From the NCBI RefSeq assembly GCF_011044255.1, contig NZ_CP049107.1:3097001-3161000 (forward strand): a DNA stretch of 64,000 nt, in the 5' to 3' direction. Shown here piece by piece: positions 33,331 through 42,314 of this stretch (positions are counted from its first letter, which is position 1; every line of letters starts with the position of its first letter). Source of the stretch: Rhizorhabdus phycosphaerae. GTDB taxonomy: Bacteria > Pseudomonadota > Alphaproteobacteria > Sphingomonadales > Sphingomonadaceae. The notes beneath the pieces are model-generated. The model had not been told where the DNA came from. It was given only the letters and a program-made list of their open reading frames with translations, and ran no database searches. Position numbers and translations under genes: made by a program.

Positions 33331-33981
33331 ATGAGCAGCCGACCACCCGGCATCCCCACCACGCTCGCCTTTCTCGTCCTCTCCGATCCGGGCGAGGTCG
33401 ACCCGACGCTGTTGTCCGCGTGCACCGGATGTGCGGACCTCCACGCCTGGCGCGCCTTGCCCCGCGACCTGCTCGGTCCGAGCCCGCAGGGCGCTGCCGG
33501 TCCGGGCACGGGCTATGATCTGGTGCTCGAGGCGGTCGGTTCTGCCGCCGCCGATCGGCTGGCGGTCGCGCTGGCGGCGGCGACCGGCCTCGATCGGGCG
33601 AGGTCGCTTGCCTTCGTCGGAACCGGCTATGAGATCGTCGGGGGCGAGGGCGACGTTGCGCTGTTCTGCCCGCTCGTTCGCCTGGGCCATCTCACCGCCG
33701 CCGGTTTCCAGCGCTACTGGCTAGACGTCCATGCCGATTTCGGCCGGCGCAACCCGGTCAACGGCTATCGCCAGATCCACCCGCGCGGATCGGCGACGCA
33801 GCCGGCCGGTCTGCCCGATGCGCCGTTCGATGGTGTCGCCCAGGCGCTGTTCGCCGACCTTCCCGCGATGCAGGCGCGCCTCGCCTCGCCCGACATTGCG
33901 GGTGACGCCTATGAGGACGAGCGTCGTTTCATCGACCACGCCCGCTCGGCCTTCCTGCCTTTCGTCCGCATCGCGCCCTGA
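33331..33981 (+). CDS. EthD-domain protein
   Basis: This 216-residue protein (ATG 33331 after AGGAGAGAG) contains an EthD-type ferredoxin-like dimeric domain. GHLTAAGFQRYWLDVHADFG near residues 116-135 is the core motif, and its N-terminal half is a related repeat, suggesting two domains. EthD-family proteins include degradation and isomerase/cyclase proteins of ether and polyketide metabolism. It lies between the receptor/SnoaL pair and a Rieske oxygenase gene, so it likely belongs to the same catabolic set. The substrate is unknown. Divergent promoters probably lie in 33043-33330. Confidence 0.7.
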   Translation: MSSRPPGIPTTLAFLVLSDPGEVDPTLLSACTGCADLHAWRALPRDLLGPSPQGAAGPGTGYDLVLEAVGSAAADRLAVALAAATGLDRARSLAFVGTGYEIVGGEGDVALFCPLVRLGHLTAAGFQRYWLDVHADFGRRNPVNGYRQIHPRGSATQPAGLPDAPFDGVAQALFADLPAMQARLASPDIAGDAYEDERRFIDHARSAFLPFVRIAP

Positions 33982-34002
33982 AGGCTGCTGGCGGAAGTAG
34001 GG

Positions 34003-35373
34003 TCAGCGCTTCCCTTCGACATAGCGGTCGAGCTCGGCATGGAAATGGCCGATGCGCTGCTCCTGTTCGGACAGGATCGATCCGCGGAAGAAGCGGCTTT
34101 CGATCGCGCGCTGCACCTCGGCGAACAGGCTGCTGTCCTGGTCGAACACTTCGCCCAGCCCGCCCTCGCGCCAGTCGATATGCTGGATCTCGGCCTTTTC
34201 CCGGCCCGAAATGTCCCAGCCCTCGGGCAGTCCCATATAGGCGGGCGGCAGGATTTCGGGGCTTTCCTGCGGATGCATCATGACGATCACATCGAAGATG
34301 AACTTGCGCGGGTCGGTCGCGTGCGGCCGGAAATAGAGCATCGACACGCCCTCCGGATGGATACCCATCTGGATGTTCGGGAAGATCGCATAGTTCCAGT
34401 CGTCGGTCAGCTGGTTGTCGAGGAAGCCGGAATAGTCGAGCCCCAGCGCCTCGGCACGTTTGCGCTTTGCCGCCTGGACCGCCTTGCGGACGTCGCTCTT
34501 GTCGCCTGAAAAGCTGTCGGGGTCGATCCCGACTTCGATCATCGTCGCGCGCAGCCCGGCGTTCAACCCTTCCTGGCCCATGCGCGGGCTTTCGGTCGCG
34601 AACTTGGTCACCATCCGGCTCATGCCGTTGGGATAGAGGTCGATCTGCGCATTATAATCGTTGAACACCGGCAGGATCTGCGGGTGAATCGCATGGACAT
34701 GATAGGCCTCGTTGAAGCCGTCGACCCCGATCTTCCAGTTCGCTTCCCACACGGCCTGCACCCGGCGCATGATCCGCATGTCCTTCAGCCGATAGGGCCG
34801 CGCATGGGCGGGTAGCGGTCCCAGCGTCTCGATCAGCGGCGGGGCCTTTTCGTCCATGTTGATGAAGACGAAGCCTTCCCAGCTTTCGCAGCGGACCTCG
34901 GCCAGGTCCATCGGCCGGCATAGCGCCTCGGGGCGAAAGGTCTCGCGGTCGGTGACGCGCGCGACCTTTCCGTCCAGCCCGAAATTCCAGTTGTGGAAGG
35001 GGCAGGTGAAGCCGCCGGGCCGCGAACCTTCCTCGTCCGATACCAGCCGGTTGCCGCGATGCGGGCAGACATTGGCATAGGCCCGGATCGCCCCCGTCTC
35101 GTCGCGCGTGACGATGAAGCTCTCGCGGCCGATCTCGAAGGTGACATAGTCGCCCGCGTCGGGAATGTCCTCCTCGCGCGCCGCCCAGTTCCACACGCGG
35201 GGCCACAGCAGCCGGCGTTCCGCCTCCATATAATCGGCCGAGTAATAGCGCTCGGGCGAGATCGGCGCGCAGCCATTGTCGATATAGGGCGCCTTGGCTT
35301 CATAGCTGTCGGCCGGCGCCTCGGGATTGACCGGCCAGGTCAGACGATGATCATAACGGCCGTCTTCGGTCAT
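34003..35373 (-). CDS. Rieske-type aromatic oxygenase, alpha subunit (second)
   Basis: The 456-residue protein (ATG 35373 after CAGGAGATGG) has a Rieske domain with CPHRGN near residue 105 and CPFHNWNFG near 125, then NEAYHVHAIHP near 213 giving the mononuclear-iron His pair. It is clearly a separate lineage from the protein at 2904: it is longer, with different spacing and C-terminus. It probably hydroxylates an aromatic or terpenoid substrate and needs ferredoxin and reductase partners not encoded beside it. A candidate operator is upstream (35490-35499). It is convergent with the EthD gene, 21 bp apart. Confidence 0.88.
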   Translation of the reverse strand: MTEDGRYDHRLTWPVNPEAPADSYEAKAPYIDNGCAPISPERYYSADYMEAERRLLWPRVWNWAAREEDIPDAGDYVTFEIGRESFIVTRDETGAIRAYANVCPHRGNRLVSDEEGSRPGGFTCPFHNWNFGLDGKVARVTDRETFRPEALCRPMDLAEVRCESWEGFVFINMDEKAPPLIETLGPLPAHARPYRLKDMRIMRRVQAVWEANWKIGVDGFNEAYHVHAIHPQILPVFNDYNAQIDLYPNGMSRMVTKFATESPRMGQEGLNAGLRATMIEVGIDPDSFSGDKSDVRKAVQAAKRKRAEALGLDYSGFLDNQLTDDWNYAIFPNIQMGIHPEGVSMLYFRPHATDPRKFIFDVIVMMHPQESPEILPPAYMGLPEGWDISGREKAEIQHIDWREGGLGEVFDQDSSLFAEVQRAIESRFFRGSILSEQEQRIGHFHAELDRYVEGKR

Positions 35374-35489
35374 GCACCCATCTCCTGATTGCGCCCGGCG
35401 GACATTCTTCCGCTTCGGGAAGGGGCTGGCACGACCGGCCTTGCCCGCCCGCGCCGCCGGTCCGCATTCTCCGCTGTCGGAAAATACAA

Positions 35490-35499
35490 ACATGCATGT
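35490..35499. promoter_or_regulatory. Palindrome ACATGCATGT upstream of Rieske gene
   Basis: A perfect 10-bp palindrome inside a wider A/T-rich stretch (AAACATGCATGTCTGTTTT) sits 117 bp before the Rieske start at 35373. The rest of the 593-bp gap 35374-35966 is G+C-rich and holds no supported gene. The palindrome may be an operator for a regulator encoded outside the window, or chance. Confidence 0.35.
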
Positions 35500-35670
35500 C
35501 TGTTTTATCGTTATGGGCTGCGCGTGGCCAGCCCCGTTGCGACGAACGGCCGACCGGGGCGTCCGGGCGCGGCCCAGGCGCTGCAACATCCTGCAACAAT
35601 CTGACAAATCCAGGCAAAATGACGCGGCTCTAGTCGGAATCGCTGTTCACCTACGGGGGCAGTGGCGGAT

Positions 35671-35692
35671 GCGTGAAAGTGCCAGTTCACGC
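35671..35692. other. Inverted repeat in gene-free gap 35374-35966
   Basis: GCGTGAA and TTCACGC form a 7-bp perfect inverted repeat around 8 bases. It is the only other structure I see in the 593-bp gap between the Rieske gene and the Pro-rich protein gene. It may be an operator or a stem-loop. The short open frames in the gap have no family resemblance and are not reported. Confidence 0.35.
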
Positions 35693-35966
35693 GTGACGGT
35701 CTGATCGCCGTCGGATGTCGGGTGGTCGTCCGGCCTCCCCGCCGGCACAGCTTGGCCTGGGCCTTCAGGACTCGAGGATGGTCACCGACGGCCGGCAGCC
35801 GCAGATGAGGCTGTCGCTGTCAGCATGTCTATTGATCGTCGATCGGGGGAGGGGGCGACCGTCTTGCGGTCGGCCTATATGCTGCGCGTTGGCGGTCTGA
35901 TCCCCGCCAGGCTGATGGTCGTTCAGCCGATCGGTCCGGTTGCCGGGCCGTTGCGCGCGTCGTCGG

Positions 35967-36572
35967 TCAAGCGGTCTTATCGACCAGCAGCGACGAGTAG
36001 TTCGAGCCGGACGAGGTTCCGCCCGACGTATAGACGGAGTTTTCAGCGGTCGACTTCGACAACTGCTCCAGGAATGTCATCAGCGCTTCGACCGCGTCCT
36101 CGCGAGCATCGGCCAGGCTCGTCGTCGAATCGTCGCTGGTCTCTTCGTTCGCGGGGGGAGGAGGGGGCGGCCCGCCCGGGCCACGAGGCCCGCTCATGCC
36201 GTCTATGGCGAAGGCTTCGCCGTCCTGCTCGCCGCTCGCATCCGCGACCTGTCCGCCGGCGGGGCCGTTCCTGGCGGCATTGTCCAGAAACTCGCGCAGC
36301 TCGGCTGCCTGCTCTTCGGTGAGCTTGCCGTCCGCGACCTCCTGGTCGATCAGGCCGCTCACCTTTTCCTTGATCGCGCTCGGATCCATGCCCGGCTTGG
36401 GCGGTCCGCTCGACTTCATCACGCTGTCGATGTCGTCCAGGGCACTGCTCAGGGCGGTCTGGTCTTCCGCCTTGACGGTGCCCGCCGTGACCGCCGACTG
36501 AAGCTTGGACTTCAGTATGTCGTTCATGGACGGCATGGACATGCGCGACATGCTTCCGCTGATGGATGTCAT
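35967..36572 (-). CDS. Low-complexity acidic/Pro-rich protein of unknown function
   Basis: With ATG 36572 the protein is 201 residues. It begins with a Met/Ser-rich TSISGSMSRMSMPS tract, then predicted helices (SKLQSAVTAG and KVSGLIDQEVADGKLTEEQA, near residues 60-95) resembling a degenerate EF-hand-like or calcium-sensor pattern. A Gly/Pro tract with six prolines follows (GGPPPPPPANEET near 145), and the tail is Ser/Thr-rich and ends in DKTA. There is no signal peptide or membrane segment. The frame continues to 36806, but that part is not typical. I cannot assign a function; related sphingomonad proteins are annotated only as hypothetical. Confidence 0.6.
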   Translation of the reverse strand: MTSISGSMSRMSMPSMNDILKSKLQSAVTAGTVKAEDQTALSSALDDIDSVMKSSGPPKPGMDPSAIKEKVSGLIDQEVADGKLTEEQAAELREFLDNAARNGPAGGQVADASGEQDGEAFAIDGMSGPRGPGGPPPPPPANEETSDDSTTSLADAREDAVEALMTFLEQLSKSTAENSVYTSGGTSSGSNYSSLLVDKTA

Positions 36573-36661
36573 GTGCGTGGTCCTCATGGGCGTTATTGCC
36601 CACGGATTTCCTAGGCATTTCATGGTTAACCGATCGTTATGCGGTCCGGCCTTGCGTCCGG

Positions 36662-37321
36662 TCAGTCGCGATCGGGAGCGCCGAGCGGGAAATAATGGCG
36701 ATATTTGCGCGCTTCCTCGACCGCTCGCGCGAAGGACGGCCGTTCGAGCAGTCGGCTGCGATAGGTCCGCAAGACAGGAAAGGCCCCGCCGATCGGGTGG
36801 ACCCAATCGGCATAGAATAGCGCCGGCGCGGCCGCGCAGTCGGCCAGCGAGAAATCGTCGCCCGCCGCCCAGCGGCGCCCGTCGATCCGGGCCTCCAGCC
36901 AGCCATAGGCGGTCTCCAGCGCAGCGGCGGCGGTCCTCTTTGCCTCGTCGAGCCGGTCTGGCCGCTCCCGCAGCGATTCGTTCACCGCGCCCTGCATCGC
37001 GTTCATCACATGGTTGTCGAATATGCGATCGAGCAGGCGCGCCTCCAGCGCCGCTGCGGGATCGTCGGGCAGGAAGCGGACCGCGCCGCGATGGTGCAGG
37101 TCGAGATGCTCGATGATGATGCTCGTCTCGGCGATGCTGCGGTCCCCGTCGACCAGCAGCGGAAACTTGCCTATCGGCCAGCGCGCACGCAACGCATCGC
37201 CGGCCCCCGGCTCCTCCATGTGGCGATAGGCGAAGGGCGTATCATTCTCCCACAGAGCGATCAGAACCTTCTGACTGTAGGAGGAAAAGGGGTGGGCATA
37301 GAGCGTCAGCGACATGGGCAT
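36662..37321 (-). CDS. Glutathione S-transferase family protein
   Basis: The 219-residue protein has a thioredoxin-like N-terminal domain (LTLYAHPFSSYSQKVLIALW, residues 5-24, with Ser residues in the catalytic position; IGKFPLLVDG near 50 with the cis-Pro; and SIAETSIIIEHLD with the Glu-Thr/Ser glutathione motif). An all-helical C-terminal domain contains AAGDDFSLADCAAAP near residue 151. GSTs conjugate or isomerise xenobiotics with glutathione. It is a single-gene unit between the Pro-rich protein gene and the chemoreceptor. A detoxification or aromatic-degradation role is likely but the substrate is unknown. Confidence 0.87.
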   Translation of the reverse strand: MPMSLTLYAHPFSSYSQKVLIALWENDTPFAYRHMEEPGAGDALRARWPIGKFPLLVDGDRSIAETSIIIEHLDLHHRGAVRFLPDDPAAALEARLLDRIFDNHVMNAMQGAVNESLRERPDRLDEAKRTAAAALETAYGWLEARIDGRRWAAGDDFSLADCAAAPALFYADWVHPIGGAFPVLRTYRSRLLERPSFARAVEEARKYRHYFPLGAPDRD

Positions 37322-37558
37322 CCTCCGTATCGGCTCGCTATCATGATCCTATCGGCGCGACCGACGACCATATCATGCATGGTCCGGCGTCACGCGTCAC
37401 CGGAATGGAGCCACTTCGGACAGGATTGTAAGCTGGCCGGCATCCTGAAACATTGCGGCGGCGACGGAGGGAGCCGGCTCTGTCACAAGTGGGCCGCCGT
37501 CTGTCTTCCGGCCCGCGCCGCCTATCCACATATATGCCGACTTAGGTCGCAAGCAGGT

Positions 37559-37589
37559 CGCCCCTGCCCTCGGTGGAGAGGCAGGGGCG
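37559..37589 (-). terminator. Strong hairpin downstream of chemoreceptor gene
   Basis: CGCCCCTGCC and GGCAGGGGCG form a perfect 10-bp G+C-rich stem with an 11-base loop. It lies about 54 bp beyond the chemoreceptor stop codon (minus strand) within the 321-bp gene-free gap 37322-37642. It is a likely terminator or mRNA 3' hairpin, although no U-run follows on either strand. The rest of the gap contains nothing I can support. Confidence 0.5.
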
Positions 37590-37642
37590 TTCGGTTGGTG
37601 GGCCGTTGACCCACAATATCGAGGGCAGCGCCGCGCGCCGCG

Positions 37643-39049
37643 TCAGAATGCGTGCCAGTCCTCTGTGGGGGCTGCCGAGCCGCGCCTGCCTACCGCCGCG
37701 AGCTGAAGGGGCGGGCGAACAGGCGATGCATTCCGTGCGACCAACTTCCGCGCCTGCTGCGTACCGACCTGGAAGCGGGACACCGTCCCCATCAGGCTGC
37801 CGGCTTCATCGTTCAGGGACGAGGCGGCGGCGGTCGCCTCTTCTACCATGGCGGCATTTTGCTGCGTGACTTGGTCGAGCTCCAGAACGGCGGCATTGAC
37901 TTGGCCGAGACTGGCAGATTGGGACTCCGCAGCCCGCGCAATAGCAGACACCAGTTCGCTGACATCAGCGATCTTGGCGCTGATCGTCTGCAGCGAGGCG
38001 CCCGCCGCAGTCACCAATTGCACGCCGCTCGCCACCTCGGTAACGCTGCCATTGATCCGCCCGGCTATGTCCTTCGCTGCGTCCGCCGCTCGTTGCGCCA
38101 ACGCACGCACCTCGCTTGCGACCACCGCGAAGCCGCGGCCGGAATCGCCGGCGCGGGCTGCCTCCACGCCGGCATTCAGCGCCAGGAGGTTGGTCTGGAA
38201 GGCGATGCCATCGATGACGTTGATGATCTTTGCGATCTCGCGTGACGCATTCTGGATACTGCTCATCGCCTCGACCGCGTCGCGGGCGATCTGGCTACCG
38301 TGCGTGGCTTCTTCGCGTGCCTGCTCGACCGCCGCGTCCGCCCGCGCCGCATCGGCGGAGGTGGCGGCAACAGTGGAAGTGATCAGCCCGACCGAAGCGG
38401 CAGCCTCTTCGAGATTGGCGGCCTGCATCTCTGTTCGCCGGGCGAGTTCGTCGGACGCCTTCTGAATTTCCTGGGCGCCGGTGTGCACGCCTCGCGTGGC
38501 GTCGCTGGTCGCTGACAGTGCCTCGTCCAGAGAGGCGATGGCCTCGTTGAAATGCTGCCGCAGCTCCTCATAATCCTCCGGAAAAGGTTCGTTCAGCCTC
38601 GTCGTGAGATCGCCGGAGGCGAGAGCGCCGAGCGCGCCGGCCAGCGCCCCGATTACCGTCCGTTGCGCCTCTCTCGCGACATGTTCGGCTTCCGCAGCGC
38701 GCTGAACCTGCAGCGCATTGTCGCGAAAGGCGGACATTGCCGTGGTCATCCGGCCGACACAGTCGCGGTGCTGGGTGAACCGCACCTCGCTGTCCAGATC
38801 ACCCTCCGCCAGCGCTTCCATACGCACCACCGTGGTGACGTAAGGATCGCAGATCAGCTTCTTGAACAGAAAGGTGAATCCGGCGATCGTGGCACCGATC
38901 GTCGCGACGGCCACGGTTTCTAGTGACATCGGCGCCGACCCCGACAGGAGCAGTGCAGCCAGACCTGTCGCAGCGATCGAAGCATTGACCATCGCAATGA
39001 TGTTGAACTTTAGTCTTATGGGCGCATCCGCCACAAACCATCTGATCAT
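37643..39049 (-). CDS. Methyl-accepting chemotaxis protein
   Basis: The 468-residue protein (ATG 39049; 39076 possible) has two hydrophobic segments near residues 17-60 with almost no periplasmic domain, then a HAMP-like region ([20 protein letters not shown]), and a long coiled-coil signalling domain. The hairpin tip has [40 protein letters not shown], split here as [20 protein letters not shown] near residues 280-299 plus the following conserved stretch. It should form trimers of dimers with CheA and CheW. The ligand is probably internal or membrane-derived. A C-terminal hypervariable tail follows the signalling region. Confidence 0.9.
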   Translation of the reverse strand: MIRWFVADAPIRLKFNIIAMVNASIAATGLAALLLSGSAPMSLETVAVATIGATIAGFTFLFKKLICDPYVTTVVRMEALAEGDLDSEVRFTQHRDCVGRMTTAMSAFRDNALQVQRAAEAEHVAREAQRTVIGALAGALGALASGDLTTRLNEPFPEDYEELRQHFNEAIASLDEALSATSDATRGVHTGAQEIQKASDELARRTEMQAANLEEAAASVGLITSTVAATSADAARADAAVEQAREEATHGSQIARDAVEAMSSIQNASREIAKIINVIDGIAFQTNLLALNAGVEAARAGDSGRGFAVVASEVRALAQRAADAAKDIAGRINGSVTEVASGVQLVTAAGASLQTISAKIADVSELVSAIARAAESQSASLGQVNAAVLELDQVTQQNAAMVEEATAAASSLNDEAGSLMGTVSRFQVGTQQARKLVARNASPVRPPLQLAAVGRRGSAAPTEDWHAF

Positions 39050-39076
39050 TTCCAGCTCCTGCACTCCGGGAGCCAT

Positions 39077-39467
39077 ATTATTATGACAGGGTTAACAACT
39101 AATCTGCGAAACTGTAAGTAATTACCCCAATTTATATTATATTTCAATATATTGCTGCTATATTTCTTATGCGCCGCTACCCAGAGCAGTGGAGGGTTTT
39201 CAGCCTTGGCTGAGCGACCGAACTTTGTGCCTTCACCAATTCGGGGCACTCGGCCGCGTGATCGCTGGCGAAAGGACGGTCAAGTTCACGAACGCGATAA
39301 GCGTTCATTGCTTAACGAGCTATAGGGAATGAGGAGGGTGCCGGAGGGGCATTATGATGCCCGCCTCGCAGGGTTGAGCTTAATTTGCAGCCTTTTCAAT
39401 CGTTATCTTTCGTAAGCCTTCATAACGCGTTACGCCGAGCGGCGAGTGAGAATGTTTCAGATACAGG
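39077..39467. other. Intergenic A/T-rich region, no gene seen
   Basis: This 391-bp stretch separates the divergent chemoreceptor and membrane-protein genes. Its left half (about 39085-39170) is strongly A/T-rich, with ATTATATTTCAATATATT, and probably holds the chemoreceptor promoter. I see no open frame with family resemblance, no RNA gene and no repeat. Confidence 0.5.
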
Positions 39468-40652
39468 ATGGATCGGGGCGTGGGGGCGATGCGAGTCATT
39501 AGTGGTCGGTGGATTATTCCGATCTTTGGCCTTGGCTGCATCTACTTCGCTATGCTCGGACGAGCAGCTTTTTTCGGTTTCGTTACCGACGACTTTTTCC
39601 TGATGAATCTAAGCTACAAGGCGGCGATCGATCAGACCCTCACCGGGCCCCATTTTCGTCCTCTGTGGTTTCTCAGCTATCCCTTCCTCAACAGTATGTT
39701 CGGCCAAAGCGCCTTCGCCCACCATGCCGCCAATCTTCTTCTGCATGCAGCAAACTGCGCTTTGGCTTTTCTGTGGCTCAGAACTGGTTTGGGCTCAGTC
39801 AAGGCCGGCTTTGCAGTTCTGGTTTGGACGATGCTGCCCCAGACGGTCTTTCCGGCAGTCTGGATATCTCAGCGCAACGACGCGCTCATGGCATTCTTCC
39901 TGCTCCTCTGCCTGATCGCGCACCAGAGGGACCATCGGCTTTCAGCCTATCTGCTCTATATCCTCGCCTTTCTCAGCAAGGTTACATGCATGTTCTTCCC
40001 GCTCGTCTTTCTAACGACGAAGGGTCTGCGCCGAAATAGGCGCGATCTCATCGCGGGCCTGCTGCTGCTGCTGCTTTCGGTTGCGATTGCAGCATATTCG
40101 CTTCAACATATGGAGTCGCCGGAAAGGCTGGCCAACCTGGGACCTGCCATGCGCGGTCTCAATCATTTCAAGAACTTGGTGCTGGGTTGGTTTACGTTGG
40201 TCGTGCCTATTCCCTTCTTTGCCACTCCTGTGCTCGCTTGGGCATACTTGCTATGCGCAACCGGCGTCGGCTGGCTGCTCTTAAAATGTCGCAGTTCCTC
40301 GCCGACGACGCGGCAGCTGCTTATTTTCGCCGTGGTAATGTCCTTGCCGTTGGCGATGGCGGCGGAAGTCCGCATCACCTATGTGCAGAGCTTGTTTCTG
40401 ACGGCCGCCATCTTTTCGGCGATCGATCCCGCTCTGATAAGCGCGCGCCGGCGGGCGAAAATCGTCTTGCTCATCACTGTCGTGGCCGGCCTGATCTACA
40501 CCGTTCCTGCAGCCTATCTCACGACCGAGAAATTCCATTCGACGGAGTATTCGGTCAGCAAGCCATCTGCTGAGCCGTCGAAGATTTTGTACCTGTTCGA
40601 TTTTTATGGCTGGTTCAGGGATTTTCAAAGCCGTCTGCTGCATGGTGGGTGA
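39468..40652 (+). CDS. Multi-pass membrane protein, GT-C glycosyltransferase-like
   Basis: The 394-residue product has about ten membrane segments. After the first, the loop contains VTDDFFLMNLSYKAA near residue 39, with the Asp-Asp pair expected for GT-C enzymes, and FRPLWFLSYPFLNSMFGQSA follows near residue 63. The residues WISQRNDAL near 130 are also typical of TMTC/PMT-type proteins. It is of the same general class as the protein at 10373 but not closely similar. It could mannosylate proteins or transfer a polyprenyl-linked sugar. The start could also be ATG 39489. No co-directional partner is close. Confidence 0.6.
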   Translation: MDRGVGAMRVISGRWIIPIFGLGCIYFAMLGRAAFFGFVTDDFFLMNLSYKAAIDQTLTGPHFRPLWFLSYPFLNSMFGQSAFAHHAANLLLHAANCALAFLWLRTGLGSVKAGFAVLVWTMLPQTVFPAVWISQRNDALMAFFLLLCLIAHQRDHRLSAYLLYILAFLSKVTCMFFPLVFLTTKGLRRNRRDLIAGLLLLLLSVAIAAYSLQHMESPERLANLGPAMRGLNHFKNLVLGWFTLVVPIPFFATPVLAWAYLLCATGVGWLLLKCRSSSPTTRQLLIFAVVMSLPLAMAAEVRITYVQSLFLTAAIFSAIDPALISARRRAKIVLLITVVAGLIYTVPAAYLTTEKFHSTEYSVSKPSAEPSKILYLFDFYGWFRDFQSRLLHGG

Positions 40653-41083
40653 GAAGGCCCCGTGGTCGTGCCGCTGCTGAACGAAAGGACCAATGGTGGA
40701 TGTCAAGAAGGGTGGGCGATGCTGCTCTGGATTGCACCGCGCCGCCACCCATCCACGCGCGCCGTTATTGCGGTCGAACATATCCATTCTTGCGCGCGCG
40801 AATGGCCGCCCTCTCCTCCGCTGGCGACAGTGGCGAGGCGATGTCGAAGCGGTAGCCGAATGGTTGAAAGGGCAAGGCCGTGCTCCTTGCTGCCGGAAGG
40901 CGAAGGGGAGTGCATAGGTATCGGCTTCGCCACGCGGATGCCAAGTTGGATCGGCGGGACGCGCGGAGAGTTGGGTTTTGAAGGCAGGCGCCTAGCGGGG
41001 GCTCACCCCGACTTTCCTCTGTGCCCCCCGTCCACCGCATCCTATCCGTTCCCAATCGCGGCGCTTTCCGATATCCCGCCCTC
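40653..41083. other. Intergenic region before lasso locus 2, no gene seen
   Basis: This 431-bp gap lies between the membrane protein and the RRE gene of lasso locus 2. Short frames occur on both strands (for example 40693-40917 plus and 40703-40933 minus) but neither has a convincing ribosome site or recognisable family. The promoter of the locus-2 operon should be near its right end. Confidence 0.45.
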
Positions 41084-41380
41084 ATGTCTGAAGCACGGCG
41101 GTCGATCGGTCCCGACCATATCCTCGCGCGCAATCCCGATCTGATGTGGTCGGAGATCGACGGCGAGATCGTGTTGCTCGCTGCCGACACGGGATCCTAT
41201 TTCACCTTCGATCGCGTGGCGTCCGATATCTGGCGGCAGATGGCGGAGCCCCTTGCCGTCCGGACCATCGTCGATCGGCTGTGCCAGACCTATGATGCCC
41301 CACGCGCGGTGATCGAGGCCGACGCCATGCGCTTTCTCGATCATGCCGTTGCCCGCAATGTCGTCCTCATCGACGGCTGA
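41084..41380 (+). CDS. Stand-alone RRE/PqqD-like protein (lasso B1), locus 2
   Basis: The 98-residue protein (ATG 41084) matches the B1 of locus 1: VLLAADTGSYFTFDRVASDI near residues 30-49, then IWRQMAEPLAVRTIVD and a C-terminal helix-strand ending NVVLIDG. This is the leader-binding RiPP recognition element. As in locus 1 it is not fused to a B2 protease. Its 3' end overlaps the sulfotransferase start, so the genes are coupled. The frame extends upstream to 41021, but the 21-residue extension is unlike the family. Confidence 0.8.
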   Translation: MSEARRSIGPDHILARNPDLMWSEIDGEIVLLAADTGSYFTFDRVASDIWRQMAEPLAVRTIVDRLCQTYDAPRAVIEADAMRFLDHAVARNVVLIDG

Positions 41381-42314
41381 ACCCGAGGGTCGGGCTCGGC
41401 TGATTCCGGTGCGGGCCTTTCCGCTGGCCGACGGACTGGAGATCGTGGAAGTCGACGTTACGGCTATGCGCGAAGACTTCCTCTTCCAGCACGACCAGAT
41501 CGAGGCAGCGCGCGCATTGGAGCGTCCTTTTTCCAGCAGGCGTGTGTCGCGGATGGAGATCGAAGGTGCGGCTGCGCCCGATGGTCTGATCTTCCACAGC
41601 GGGCGATGCGGCTCGACGCTTCTCGCTACTGCCCTGTCTGCGCTACAGGGATGCCGGGTCGTTTCCGAGCCGGGCGTCATCAACGACGTTCTGAGCGGCG
41701 AAGGGTTCTGGCGGACGCGGCCATCGACGCATCGCGAGGATGCTTTGCGCTATCTGATGCACAGGCTGCGCGAAGGAGCTTCCCCGCAACCCGGTCCGTT
41801 CGTCGTCAAGCTGTCGAGCTGGAATGCCCGATCGGTCGACCGGCTTCAGGGCCTCTGGCCCGCTGTCCCCAAAATCTACCTCTATCGCGAGCCACGCTCG
41901 GCCCTTGCATCTTTCGTCGCACGGCCGCCGATCTGGGGACGCCATGCAAAGGAGGAGGGCGTGCTGGCCCATGTCGCGGGGACGATGGCGGACGGCATGA
42001 AAGCGGTCATTGCCATGATCGCGGAGGGCGGGCCGGAGCATTGGCTGCTGATCAACTACGCTGAACTGGCTCCGTCGATGCCGGCCGTTTGTGCGCATTT
42101 CGACGTGCGTCCGGCGGCCGATCTCGCCGCTCGCTTTGCAGATTTCGCACAACGCGATGCGAAGGTGCCCGGCCGCATGAGGCCGGCCATCACACCGGAT
42201 AAGGCTGTCGAGCCTGCGGTCGAGTGTCTCTTCGAGACGCTGTTGCGAGAACCCTATCAGCGGCTGGAGCAACTCCGCATGGCGCACGCCACCCATCTGT
42301 CGGCGGCATCATGA
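41343..42314 (+). CDS. Sulfotransferase-like protein, lasso locus 2
   Basis: This 323-residue protein contains GLIFHSGRCGSTLLATALSA near residues 79-98, a phosphosulfate-loop-type motif, and PKIYLYREPRSALASFVARP near residues 175-194, the 3'-phosphate-binding stretch. It is a sulfotransferase-fold protein of a different subfamily from the one at 20553. The N-terminal 70 residues are additional. It overlaps B1 by 38 bases (or 23 with ATG 41358) and overlaps the cyclase start by 4 bases (ATGA). Sulfation of the locus-2 peptide is inferred from position. The core has a single Ser, at its C-terminus. Confidence 0.75.
   Translation: MPLPAMSSSSTAEPEGRARLIPVRAFPLADGLEIVEVDVTAMREDFLFQHDQIEAARALERPFSSRRVSRMEIEGAAAPDGLIFHSGRCGSTLLATALSALQGCRVVSEPGVINDVLSGEGFWRTRPSTHREDALRYLMHRLREGASPQPGPFVVKLSSWNARSVDRLQGLWPAVPKIYLYREPRSALASFVARPPIWGRHAKEEGVLAHVAGTMADGMKAVIAMIAEGGPEHWLLINYAELAPSMPAVCAHFDVRPAADLAARFADFAQRDAKVPGRMRPAITPDKAVEPAVECLFETLLREPYQRLEQLRMAHATHLSAAS

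Noticed and set aside
40693-40933. Short frames on both strands before lasso locus 2
   Set aside because: No ribosome site, no family resemblance and mutually overlapping frames.
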